Positions 36,403-47,723 of a stretch of DNA of 64,000 nt are shown here, piece by piece. The stretch is from NCBI GenBank assembly GCA_022316685.1, contig JAKJHU010000622.1:124001-188000 (forward strand), read 5' to 3'. Below the pieces are notes generated by a model that worked only from the letters and a program-made list of their open reading frames with translations, had not been told where the DNA came from and made no database searches. Within the stretch, counting starts at the first letter, position 1; each line of letters begins with the position of its first letter. The DNA comes from Progne subis subis (Eukaryota; Chordata; Aves; Passeriformes; Hirundinidae). The position numbers were made by a program, and so were the translations under genes.

Positions 36403-38038
36403 GAGCTCACCCTCCCCACACCAGGATAACCCAAATTTCACCAAGGGATTGGAACCAAGGTGGAGGAGGAGCTTTGTGTCCCCCAGGACTCATCCCCAAA
36501 AATTCAGGGAAGAGGGAGAGACGGCCAGGGCTGAACCCCAGGAGGCTGAACCCCAGAAATCTGACCCAGAGATCATTTTCTGATGAAATTCCATGAAGGA
36601 TTTAATAAAATTCCAGCTTTAAATTGTTCCTGAATTATCACAAATACCCCTCCAGGAGAGATCCAGGCAGCCTTCAATTATTTTACCAAAACCTCGGGCT
36701 TTTACCAAATTATTTGACCAAAGTTTGGGTTTCTACCACATCACTCAAACACAGGAACCTCACCTGAAATATGGGAAAAGCAGGAATAAAACCTCAGTTC
36801 TGGCTGGCAGAGGATTTCCAGCTTGGATCTCTCCTCTGATTCCAAAGCCCGGTCTCCCTGGAAGTGCAGGAATTAATTTCCTGCATGATGATGAGCCCCA
36901 AATTATCGCTTTTGTTTCTTTTTTTCTCCAGATTTTGGGATTGCTGTGCTTTGTTAGCACAACCCCACGATCTTGTCCGACAGAACTGAAACTTGGGCAG
37001 GAATTCCCTTCCCTGCCCTTTAATTTTCCCTAAATTCGGAGCAGGAACTTAATGAACACCACAGGTCTGAGCAGAACAAAAAAAACCACAATAAACTTTC
37101 ATTTTAAAAAAATGATTTTTATCTCCTTCCTGATGCTTCTTAACTGCTGGGGAGCTGTGCATAAATTGATTTACACTAAATTTGGGAGTTTCTGCTACCT
37201 AGAGAACACAAAATACTCTCTGAGTGTTGTCAGTGATTATAACCCAGATTCTCGGAGCCAGAAGTTCTATTTGAAGCCCTAATTTATTTATTTTTCTGCT
37301 TTTATTGTTCTAAAAAAAACCACAGAACGGCTTCTGTTTGCTGTTCAATAATTTTTGAGAAGCTGTCTTCCTGCTGAAATTGGAATTTGGTTGGATTTCT
37401 ATTAAAAAAACCGCATTTTTTGCTTGTCATTTAACTAAAAAAATCTCAAACATGCTGGAAAGACACAAAGAGTGAGTTATCAAAGCACATTTTGTGTATA
37501 AAACCAAGCACCTCCACCACAAGGAGCACTAAATGGAGTTTGTAAGCTGAAACTTCCAGTTCAACATCTGATTTTTCAATACATTTATGTGCCTCGAGAT
37601 GCCCGTAAAGCTCCTCACAGGAGTTTTAAAAATACCTCAGAAATTCAGATATCAAAGCACTGTGGAAATGAGGAGTTAAGGTCCCGATTCCACAGGAATT
37701 TTCAAAGGTTTTTAGGTGCAGAAATGGCTTTGAAGGTTTAAATCCGAGGCCTGCGAGGTGTCAGAGTCCGTCCCTCCCCGTGTGTTTTCAATTCTTCCTG
37801 GAACAAACCCTCCTGGTTTGGGAATTCCTCTTCTTGTGCTCAGCTCTGTGTGGAGAAATCCAAATTTAAAAAAAAAAAAAAAAAAAATCCCCAAATATTC
37901 TATTGAAATGAGAGTGACAAAAGGTTTGGAGAACAGGCTTTGAAAGAAAAAAAAAAATGGAAATAAAATTAGACCTTTCCTCCTTTACTGGGACTAAGAT
38001 TTAATCAGAGATATCCAAATATCCAAATATCAGCCAAT
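36403..38038. other. Unique DNA, AT-rich in the second half
   Basis: About 1.6 kb of single-copy sequence. 37050-37680 is AT-rich without simple repeats. A-run at 37867-37887. No feature recognised. Confidence 0.45.
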
Positions 38039-38262
38039 TATGGAATGGGTTGGGTTGGGAGGGACCTTAAATACCATTTATTCTACCCCAGGGACATCTT
38101 CCACCATCCCAGAATGTTCCAGCCTGGCCTTGGGCACTGCCAGGGATCCAGGGGCAGCCACAGCTGCTCTGGGAATTCCATGCCAGCCCCTGCCCACCCT
38201 CCCAGGGAACAATTCCTGATTGCCAATCCCACCTATCCCTGCCCTCTTCTGGTTTAAATTCA
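38039..38262 (-). mobile_element. CR1 LINE, truncated 3' end
   Basis: In antisense order: 'tggaatgggttgggttggga', 'gggaccttaaatacca', 'gccttgggcactgccaggg', 'ggggcagccacagctgctct', 'aacaattcctgattgccaat' and 'ccctgccctcttctgg'. It is the mirror image of the body seen at 28741-29040. Confidence 0.9.
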
Positions 38263-38683
38263 ATGTATTCCAGCAGCAGGCCCGAGCTGCTGCCAGCACT
38301 GCAGATAACTCTTATCACTTAAAAAAACCCCTTTAAATCCTTCAGCCTCAATCAGGTCCCGTTCCCAGAGCCTCCCACAGCACTTCTTTAAAAAAAAAAA
38401 AAAAAAAATAAAATTATTCAAACCCTGACTTGAAAGAGATTCCAGAATTTCCAATTAATCCGCCGGCCCCCAGCGGTAACTTTTGCATTTAATTATTTAT
38501 ATTTTAGTATTTTTAAGTCTCACTGGAAGCCCCAAATGTTTATGGGAAGTTATTTTGGGATTTTTTTTCCACAGGTCTGGAGCAGCTGCAGGGCTTCCAG
38601 CTTCACACGCCGTCCGTGGCTTCCTGCGGCGTGCCTGGGATTTCTTGGCTGTTCCCATTCCCGATGCAAGTCATGAGGATGGG
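38263..38683. other. Unique DNA
   Basis: Single-copy sequence with an A run at 38390-38408. The last ~45 bp are one half of a local duplicate described at 39331-39870. Confidence 0.4.
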
Positions 38684-39330
38684 TGTCGGGGGGCTTCCCC
38701 AACATTCAGGTGGTTTCAGGGTCTTTTTCCCCCCTGCACAGCTCCGAGCCAAGCTGAAGGAAGAGACGGAGTCTTCAGGTGTAGATTTCTCAAGGTTGCA
38801 TTTTTCGTTTATTGTTTCTTCTCTTACAAATTTCTCACAGTCCAACGAGATGTTTGCAGCTGCACGGACTGCTCACGTCTCCCCCCGAGCTGGGCTGTCC
38901 TTAATCTTTTATACTAATTACTACGTGTTCGTTATTTACTATTTCTTACCAATGTCTATCACTATTACTAAAAAGGTCATCTATACACTGACCCAATCCT
39001 CACTAACTACTTTGTGCCAACGTCACTGCAGAAATGGAGTGAGAATGAAGGAGAAGGAAGAAGAAGGAGACAACGCCCCAAATTCTCCATTTTGTCCCCA
39101 TTCACTCCAATGCTATGAACCTAAAATTACTATTTTTTCACCCTATGATAAACTAAACTACTATTTTTCACACTCCCGTGGCCTGCAAACCCTCTCTCAG
39201 TTTAGGAAGTTTTTCCCATGGACTGAGATCAAATCCAGTGTCTCTCTGAGCTCTGGGCTGAGGTCTCAGTGCCCCCTGCCCAGGTCTCTGACCCTCCAGG
39301 GCAACCAAAGGAATGCCCTGGACTCCAACA
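38684..39330 (-). mobile_element. Solo LTR, 647 bp, 6-bp target duplication
   Basis: The minus-strand reading begins TGTTGGAGTCC and ends CCCCGACA. A perfect 6-bp direct repeat GATGGG flanks it (38678-38683 and 39331-39336). It is the same subfamily as 25431-26560 and a closer relative of it than 51474-52122 is. It has one TATA box (minus strand, near 38908-38915) and one poly(A) signal, so it shows the intact arrangement. Plus-strand frames crossing it have no meaning. Confidence 0.93.
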
Positions 39331-39870
39331 GATGGGAGATGGGGAAAGCTGCTCAGGGAATGTCCAGGAAGGATTCAGGCAGGGTGGGACTGGGAGAGGC
39401 GGCTCTGCTCTTCCAACTCCACGGTAATTCCAGCCAGGAGGCAAATCCAGGACATCCCGATGGACAGAGCCAAGGGAAACCTTCCCAAGAGGAAATGCGG
39501 AAATCAGGGATCATCCCAAGCCTGCGGTTTCACCTCCTAGCCAGGAAGGGAATCCAGGACATCCCGATGGACAGAGCCAAGGGAAACCTCCCCGAGGGGA
39601 AATGCGGAAATCAGGGATCATCCCAAGCCTGGGGTTTCACCCCCTAGTGCAGGGATTTCTTGGCTGTTCCTCTTCCCGATGGATGTCACAAGGATGGGAG
39701 ATGGACGTTCCTAAGGGGGTTGTCCAGGAATGCCTGGGACAGGGTGGGGCTGGGAGAGGCAGTCCCCAGGTAATTCCAGCCGGGAAGAGAGGCAGAGCCA
39801 AGGGGAACCTTCCAGAGGGGAAATTTGGGATGAGGGAATTTTCATTCAGCCTGGGACCCTAAATCAGTGA
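39331..39870 (+). repeat. Local duplications around the LTR
   Basis: Two families interlock. A block containing TTTCTTGGCTGTTCC, CCCGATG, AGGATGGGAGATGG and GTCCAGGAA occurs once split by the LTR (38641-38683 plus 39331-39410) and once intact (39657-39765). A ~110 bp block with 'caggacatcccgatggacag', 'gagccaagggaaacc' and 'atgcggaaatcagggatcat' occurs at about 39430-39536 and 39537-39647, with a degraded third copy near 39773-39860. Confidence 0.8.
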
Positions 39871-40845
39871 TTTCCCCCCAGCCCCGCATCCAGCACGGAG
39901 CCTCTTCCCGGCAAACTGAGTGGGGATGGAGGGAACAGAGGGAATGGAGGGAATGGAGGGAACGAGCCCTGAGCTCTGGCTCACAGCCAGACTTGCCACT
40001 TTTCCCCTAACCAGACAGGCAGTTGACTCGAAATTGGCATAAAAATACCCAGATTTGCATAAATCCCAGGGCAGGCCACGATGGGCTCATTCCTTCCCTC
40101 CAGAAACCTCGTCCTCCTCCTGTGCAGGGCTGGGAATAAATCCCAGATAACCCCTGCCATTCCAACGGGAGCCTGGACTTTCCACCAGGAGAACAAAGAG
40201 GGAGGGAGGGAGGAGGAGGCCCCGGAGCGCTATTTTTGGCAATTATTAACCAAGATCAAAAGGAGCAGCCGAAAATCTGACCCCAAATGGGAGCTGGGAG
40301 CCCAGACCGGGCTGGTGGGATGAGGTCGCACTCCTGGATTCCCGATTTTTTTTGCTGGGAACGCTCTGGGGGCTCCAGGATCTCGTGCAACAGCCTGGGA
40401 ATTTGGTAGGGACAAAACAAAAATTTGGTAGGGACAAAACAGGAACAGATGTCTGAGGAGAGGGAAGGGGAGGGGGAGGGATCTGTTCGGACTTGTGAGA
40501 GCAAAGAAAGCGGAGTTATGCAAATCACTGCTCCGTTCCAGACAAAAACTCCCTTCCCAAGGACTGGGCCCAGGGATGGAGGGAAACAAAGGGTTCCTTT
40601 GGATTTGTGGATCAGCCTGGAGGGGAGGCCAGCAGGAGCTTTGGCTGGGGTCACACGGGGCACACCTCGCTCCTCTCATCCCAGCCAGGGCTTCCTCGGG
40701 ATTTGGGAACGACCTGGACAAGGCCCGGCCATCCAGAGGCTGATCCAAGTCGGGGTCAAGGAATAGACTTTCAGCTTTTGGCTGAATCGTCACGGTGATT
40801 GCTCCGTAAACACAGGAAACGGAATTCCACAGCAAGGAAAACGCA
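39871..40845. other. Unique DNA
   Basis: Single-copy sequence, with a short GGAGGGAAT-like repeat at 39925-39965. No gene is supported. Confidence 0.4.
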
Positions 40846-41549
40846 AAATCCGGGAAAACCCAACATCCAGGAAAACCCAGCACCCAGGAAAACCCAGCAC
40901 CCAGGAAAACCCAACACCCAGGAAAACCACGCAGCCAGGAAAACCCAGCAGCCAGGAAAACCCAACACCCAGGAAAACCCAGCATCCAGGAAAACCCAGC
41001 ATCCAGGAAAACCCAGCAGCCAGGAAAACCCAACACCCAGGAAAACTCAACACCCAGGAAAACCCAGCATCCAGGAAAACCCAACATCCAGGAAAACCCA
41101 GCATCCAGGAAAACCCAGCACCCAGGAAAACCCAACACCCAGGAAAACCCAACACTCAGGAAAACTCAACATCCAGGAAAACCCAGCATCCAGGAAAACC
41201 CAACACCCAGGAAAACTCAACATCCAGGAAAACCCAGCATCCAGGAAAACCCAACATCCAGGAAAACCCAGCATCCAGGAAAACCCAACATCCAGGAAAA
41301 CCCAACATCCAGGAAAACCCAACACTCAGGAAAACCCAACATCCAGGAAAACCCAACACCCAGGAAAACCCAGCAGCCAGGAAAACCCAACATCCAGGAA
41401 AACCCAACACCGAGGCAAACTCAACACTCAAGAAAACCCAACACCCAGGAAAACCCAACACCGAGGAAAACTCAACACTCAAGAAAACCCAACATCCAGG
41501 AAAACCCAACACTCAGGAAAACCCAACACCCAGGAAAACCCAGCAGGCA
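40846..41549 (+). repeat. Minisatellite, 17 bp unit, ~41 copies
   Basis: Unit CATCCAGGAAAACCCAA with variants CACCCAGG, CAGCCAGG, CACTCAGG and CACCGAGG. The unit has no stop codon on either strand, so frames cycle every 51 bp and stay open for hundreds of codons (315 on plus, 302 on minus). These are artefacts. Confidence 0.97.
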
Positions 41550-41888
41550 GCGGGGCCGGCTCAGGGCCGGATCCCTTCATGGGAAGTTTTTCCTTCTGGG
41601 AATGCCTCGTGGGTGAGCCAGGAATGCCAGAGCTGTGCCAAAGGCTGAGCCCTGCCCTGTGGAAGGGACGGAGGAATTCCCATGGGAACGTGAGCAGCCG
41701 GTGCTCACGGATTTTGAGCGAAGCAGGGTTTAAATGTCAGCGTTAAAACCCTGCTCCCTGAAGGGGATTAACTGGAATATCCAGAGGGGCTTTTTTCCTA
41801 TCCAGGAAAATCCTGAATTCAGCAGTGAAGCAGAAATTTCCATCCTGCCATCACCACACCAGGAGATTTAAACTCCCTGTCCCGTCCC
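41550..41888. other. Unique DNA
   Basis: About 340 bp with no recognised feature. Confidence 0.4.
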
Positions 41889-42125
41889 TAGATGTGCACA
41901 AAGACAATTAAAAATATAAATATATAAATTTAATGCTGGAATTAATGTAAAAATCCTTAGATGAAAAAAAAGACATTAAAAAAAATAATAGAACTAATAC
42001 TGGAATAAATGTTAAAATATTTAGATGTGCATAAAGACACTGAAAAATAAGAGATTTAATACTGGAATTAATGTAAAAACGTTTAGATTTGAAACAAAGA
42101 TATTTAATGCTGGAATTAATATAGA
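41889..42125 (+). repeat. AT-rich tandem repeat, ~60 bp unit
   Basis: About four degenerate units sharing TTTAATGCTGGAATTAATGT, AAAA and CTTAGATGTGCATAAAGAC-like segments. Confidence 0.85.
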
Positions 42126-42169
42126 ATATACGGGGAAAAAAATTTAAAAATACGTTTAAAAAATTCGTA

Positions 42170-42420
42170 TAGAAACAGAACCCGCTCCTGCCACCGCCTG
42201 CTTCTCCCTCGGAGCGCTGAGCACGGAGCCCCAAAGGCAGCGGGAATTCTGGCGCTGCTTCCCGGCGGTGTCATCCCAGGACACGCCGGGATGCGCTGCG
42301 GCGGCGGAGGGGTTAAAGGAACTCTCCCGTTCCGCCATCTGAAGTGTGCACATTCCAAGTGCTAATTATGCCTCACAAAGGCGCAGCACAAAGCCCTGCA
42401 TGATACCGGCGAAGATTTCG
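42170..42420. promoter_or_regulatory. Small CpG-rich cluster with YY1-like motif
   Basis: A short GC- and CpG-rich stretch in otherwise AT-rich surroundings. CCGCCATCT at 42332-42340 (AGATGGCGG on minus) matches the YY1 / translation-start-like motif common near vertebrate promoters. On the minus strand it opens a 60-codon frame with a good Kozak context but no recognisable protein. It could be a small promoter or chance. Confidence 0.3.
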
Positions 42421-42434
42421 GCGCTGCCAGCACA

Positions 42435-42515
42435 GCTTTTTGGATTTTTTTTTTTTTTTTAATTTTTTTTTTTTTTTTTTGGTGGGTTTTTTGTGGGTTT
42501 TTTTTTTTTTTTGGT
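42435..42515 (+). repeat. T-rich low-complexity run
   Basis: Three T runs of 11-18 nt separated by GGTGGG or AA. Confidence 0.95.
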
Positions 42516-43014
42516 GGGTTAAAATAGAGGAGAAATGTTCGAAGCCTGCCCGGGTATTTGCAGGCAGAGCTCCCAAACTCATAGAAATCTGAATTAAGAG
42601 CAATTTTCAGAGAGGTTCGGTGTTCTGGGCTGGCAGGGAAATTTATCCGTCCGTAGCTCACCTGGAAAAGGAGATGGATGAAGCTAAAGCCAAAAATCAG
42701 GAGAGAAAAATAAATCAGTTTTGAGGGATGAGAGGAAGGGGGTTTGGTGGCTGAACAGCCAAATTTCCCGCAGCAAAGGTGTCAAAGCTGCCAAACCAGG
42801 GAGAGGGGGCACAGCTGGGACAGCTCCTGCTCCTCCAACCTCTCCAGGTTAAAATTCCAGGTGCGGGGAAAGGGAAAACCTGGCGTTGAGGATGGCAAAT
42901 AATGAGATGTGGAGGTGAGGACAGCTGGGAGCAGCAGCTGAGGGAGTTGGCAGCTCTGGCACCGAGGGGATGAGGCAGAGATGGGGCTGGAAAATGGAAA
43001 TTGCCAGGATGGAC
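42516..43014. other. Unique DNA
   Basis: About 500 bp of single-copy sequence. Nothing recognised. Confidence 0.4.
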
Positions 43015-43824
43015 GTGCCCAAATTTGGGTGTTTACCTGGAAATGCATTTACAGATGTGCCCGAATTTCGGTATTTACCTGAATGCCCCCAAATTTCCTT
43101 TATTTACCTGAATGCCCCCAGTTTTCTATATTCACCTGGATGTGTCCAAATTTCTGTATTTACCTGGACATTCCCAAATTTCTGTATTTACTGGATGTGC
43201 CCAGATTTCTGTATTCACCTGGACATTCCCAAATTTCTGTATTTACTGGATGTGCCCAGATTTCTGTATTCACCTGGACATTCCCAAATTTCTGTATTTA
43301 CTGGATGTGCCCAGATTTCTGTATTCACCTGGACATTCCCAAATTTCTGTATTTACTGGACATTCCCAAATTTCTGTATTTACTGGATGTGCCCAGATTT
43401 CTGTATTTACCTGGACATTCCCAAATTTCTGTATTTACTGGACGTGCCCAGATTTCTGTATTCACCTGGACATTCCCAAATTTCTGTATTTACCTGGACA
43501 TCCCCAGATTTCTGTATTTACCTGGACATTCCCAAATTTCTGTATTTACTGGACGTGCCCAGATTTCTGTATTCACCTGGACATTCCCAAATTTCTGTAT
43601 TTACTGGACATTCCCAAATTTCTGTATTTACTGGATGTGCCCAGATTTCTGTATTCACCTGGACATTCCCAAACTTCTGTATTTACTGGACATTCCCAAA
43701 TTTCTGTATTTACTGGACGTGCCCAGATTTCTGTATTTACCTGGACATTCCCAGATTTCTGTATTCACCTGGACATTCCCAAATTTCTGTATTTACTGGA
43801 CGTGCCCAGATTTCTGTATTTACC
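43015..43824 (+). repeat. Minisatellite, 27/28 bp unit
   Basis: About 29 units of ATTTCTGTATTTACTGGAC followed by ATTCCCAA or GTGCCCAG. Length alternates between 27 (TTTACTGG) and 28 (TTCACCTGG), giving a dimeric ~55-bp higher-order unit. The first four units are degenerate. All plus frames are open and Phe/Ile/Cys-rich, which is an artefact. Confidence 0.95.
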
Positions 43825-44033
43825 TTCCCAATTCCAACGGCTCACAGAGCCAAATCCAACCAGTGGCCAGCACTGAGCTGGTTTAATGATAGAATTTTGG
43901 CCTTTTTTCTTCTCCAAGTCCCTGAGTTCCCCCTGATTTTTGCTGCCTGGAATTGCAGGAGTGGGGAGCCCAAGGCTCGGCCCTGACACGTGGTGGGATC
44001 ACAGGGGCTGGGAAGCGCCTCCAACAGAGATGA
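43825..44033. other. Unique spacer
   Basis: About 210 bp with no feature. Confidence 0.4.
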
Positions 44034-44452
44034 AAACAGAGTTAAAATGTGGTTTGTAAGAGGTGAAAAGCAGCGTTAAGATGTGGTTTGTAAGAGGTGA
44101 AAACAGAGTTAAACGTGGGCCTATAGGAGGTGAAAAGTAGAGCTAAAATATGGGTTTATAAGAGGTGAAAGCAGATTTAAAATATGGGTTTGTAAGAGGT
44201 GAAAACAGCTAAAATATGGATTTTTAAGAGGTGAGAAGCAGAGTTAAAATATAGGTTTGTAAGAGGTGAAAAGCAGAGTTAAATGTGAGTCTATAAGAAT
44301 TGAAAATCAGAGCTAAATGTGGATTTGTAAGAGGTGAAAGCAGAGTTAAAATATGGGATTACAACAGGTGAGAAGCAGAGTTAAAAAATGGATTTTTAAG
44401 AGATGAAAAGCAGAGTTAAAATACGGGTTTATAAGGTGAAAAGCAGGGTTTA
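44034..44452 (+). repeat. Minisatellite, ~35 bp unit
   Basis: About 12 units built from GAGGTGAAAAGCAGAGTTAA followed by AATATGGGTTTGTAA, with moderate divergence and length change. Confidence 0.9.
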
Positions 44453-45030
44453 AATGTGATTTTTTTGTTTTTGTTTTTGTTTTTTTAATCTTATTTTGGC
44501 TTTTAGAACGTTGCTAATTAGCAAAGTTTCTGCTGCAAACCAGGGGTTTCTAATCCCACTGCTGCTGTTCCAGGTGGAGCTGAACCCAGAGCAGGGGAGC
44601 AAAGCCCAGGGAATTGTTTGTGCACGGAGCAGGTTCAAAATCCAGGGAAAAGCAACACTGGGGGAGCTCTGGGAGGGCAAATCCTGCCCCAAAAATCATC
44701 CCAAAAAGGTAGGAAAGGCTGGGAGTATGCAGCCATCACGGCTGGGTCCACTGAAGGAATTTTTCCTGATATTCTGGGAGAAGAGAGTGACCCCAAAAAC
44801 TTCCTCTCTCTGGAAAAACAACATTGCTAAACCAGCAACGCTGAAAGGCAGAAATTCAGATTTTGGGCTGATTTGGGGCTGATTTTGGGATGATTTGAGG
44901 ATGAGGGAAAGAGAGGCAGGGACATTTTAGGAGCACTCAGAGGTTATTCACACAGTCCCTACAGGCAGGGATAAAAATAATAAATCCTTGTGACAATTAT
45001 TATTTCATCCTGTTTGGACAACCAAGATTT
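44453..45030. other. Unique DNA
   Basis: About 580 bp of single-copy sequence, starting with a TTTTTG run. Nothing recognised. Confidence 0.4.
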
Positions 45031-45740
45031 TTCTATTTGCATTTTGATATTGGAATAAATGTTTTCATTAATATAGGTGTAAAGGGAATAATTTTTATTG
45101 GTATAAATGTTATATTTAATGTTGATGTAAACAGTGCAATTAAAATTGGTGTAAATGGTACCATTAATATTGGTGAAAATGTTATATTTAATACTGTTAC
45201 AAATATTATATTCAATATTGGTGTAAATGGTGCCATTAATATTGGTGCAAATGTTATATTTAATATTGGTACAAATATTATATTCAATATTGGTGTAAAT
45301 GGTGCCATTCATATTGGTGCAAATGTTATATTTAATACTGGTACAAATATTATATTCAATATTGGTGTAAATGGTACCATTAATATTGGTGCAAATGTTA
45401 TATTTAATATTGGTACAAATATTATATTCAATATTGGTGTAAATGGTACCATTAATATTGGTGCAAATGTTATATTTAGCATTGGTGTGTTCTATTTTAT
45501 TTTGGTCTAAATGTTGTATTTCATGTCGGTATAGATGGTATAATTATTATTGGTAGAAATGTTAGTTAATATGTGTGTAATTGTTATATTTAATATTGGT
45601 ACAAATGTTACATTCAATATTGGTGTGAATGTTATCATTAATATCGGTGAGTTACAGTTAATAGTGATGTAAATGTTGGGTTTAATGGTGGTATCAATGC
45701 TATAATTAATATCAGTATAAATGTTTTATTTAATATTGGC
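45031..45740 (+). repeat. AT-rich minisatellite, ~24 bp unit with 72-bp higher-order period
   Basis: Units of the form AATATTGGTGTAAATG plus GTACCATT, TTATATTT or TTATATTC. Three unit types cycle in order in the centre (45190-45480), giving a near-exact 72-bp period. Edges are degenerate. The Ile/Asn/Gly-rich open frame (157 codons) follows from the period being a multiple of 3. Confidence 0.93.
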
Positions 45741-47571
45741 GCAAACATCGTGGCTGAAATTTAGGGCACAAAAATTACCCCACGCTTTGCTGCTTATTCT
45801 GAAAATCTCCCATTTTTTAATTGCCAGATTCCAGAAAATCCTGGAACCTCTAAACTGGAAAAGGCCTTTGATATCACCAAGCCCAACTGCATCCCATCCT
45901 TCCTGCTAAAGATGATATTTTATTTCCAAAGCCATCAGAATTTTTGTTTTTCAGCTTTACACCCTCAATTTTCCCCCTGCACTGGCGTTTATGTTACACC
46001 GTGCTCCACAATTCCACCAGCATGGAAAAGTCAAGGTGTCCAAACCTTGGGAATGTCAAAAACAGGGGTTTTCCTCGATTTTAAATAAAATTTAATGAAC
46101 GTATTAATTTTCCTGTGTCCCTCTGAGGTGACTCCTTCCTTCCCCAGCTCTGAGGAGCAGCAGAGATCCAAGAGCAGAGCGAGGTTTGTGCTTTATTTCC
46201 CAAAATTATTTCAGAGTTATCTGCTCTGAAAGCAGGAATTTGTTTTGTTTGCTGTGGCACTCAGCACTGCAGGCTTTGACTGCTTTATAAAATATTCATG
46301 GATTTCTGGGTTTTTCCTTCTGTTTTCCGGGCGGGGGATTCTGGCTGGCACGTGAAATTGGGAAATGGGGACATTTTAAATGCTTTAAATATTTGAGTGA
46401 TTAAATGGCGAAATGGTTAAATTGTGAAACTGTGAAATCATTGAATTGTGAAATGATTAGTGAAATTGTGAATTTTTAAATGGTTAAATCGTGGGATTGT
46501 TCAACTGTGAAGTTGTGGATGTTTTTCCTTGTCTCTCCCTTTTCTATGATATTTAAGTACACCGAGATCTTCCTCAACCCAATGTAAATCAAAATAAGAA
46601 ATCCAACCCCGCCTCATCTATCAAATCCATTCTGAGTTGTTCTTTCCCAGTTCAGGTTTTCCTTCCCAGTGTTGTCCATTATCACAGGAATTCCTGACTG
46701 CAGTGGGACCCACCAGGAGCACCCACTGCACAGACACCCCAAAATCCCACCCTGTGCATCCCTGGGAGCGGTGCCCAAACATTTCTTGGACTAATTAATA
46801 ATAATTAGTTATTGAACTGTTAATAATGAAGAGCACTGGGCTGCAGCTGATCCTTTCAGCAGCGGCATTCCCAGTCCTACCCTTGGGTCAGGCCTAAATT
46901 AAGGGACAGGTTAATTCAGAACCACCCAAATATAAATATTCACCTTGACCCCAAATGAGCCAGCTCAGTTATTTTTCCTTTCCTAAAAACTTGTTCTGTC
47001 CCCTCTGGCATGGAGCAAGAAAAGCTGAATTTTTTTTTAAAAAAAAGTGGGAATTAAATCAGGAATGTGAAATTTCCAGTTGAAATCTTGACCCACTGGG
47101 CAGGAGAATCCCCGAGTTAATTCATCCCTGTGGTCCCTTCCTCGCCCAATCTCTGATCTCCCTTCCAGCTCAAAAATTGGCAGAATTAAACTTTTGAAAA
47201 GGATCATCCCAGCCCCAATCCCTGCAGCTGCCGTGGGGAACAAAGCTCCTGATGATTCAGGAGCTGAGGCAGATCCAGCTCTTGGCTCTTTGAGAAAGGG
47301 GAGGGAAAAAGCAAATCCAGTTTCAGGCATTGAAATCAGCAGTGGTTTTTTTTTGTTTTCAGCGCAGATTTGGGAGCTGTGAGTGTCTCAGGGAGCTGCT
47401 GGCAGCTGGGAATTTTGGGATAAGCTGGAGCTGTCGGGTTTTGTTTCCTGCCCTCAGTGGGGCTGACAGCTCCGGGGTCCTGCTGCTCCCAGCCCCTCCC
47501 AGGGCATGAGGACGGGCTCTCCTCTCCAATTCCCCTGGCTCAGCACCAACCCGCTCCCACAAACCCCACAA
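45741..47571. other. Unique DNA
   Basis: About 1.8 kb of mainly AT-rich single-copy sequence. A short run of AAATTGTGAA-like units lies at 46390-46510. No exon is recognised. Confidence 0.45.
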
Positions 47572-47723
47572 AAATCCCTGGAGCGCTGGATGGGGAAGAA
47601 CAACCCCAAAAACCGCAGGAAATCCAAGGATGACCCCTCCCAGCTGTGGGGATGCTGCAGGGGGCTGGAGAAGGAATGAATCCGGAGAGGAGCTGGGGAT
47701 GGGAGTGATGCTCTGGGATTCTC
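47572..47723 (+). repeat. ~152-bp direct repeat flanking LTR, left copy
   Basis: Identical to 48862-49013 except for one base at the inner edge. It ends exactly where the LTR begins. See the LTR entry and findings. Confidence 0.95.
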
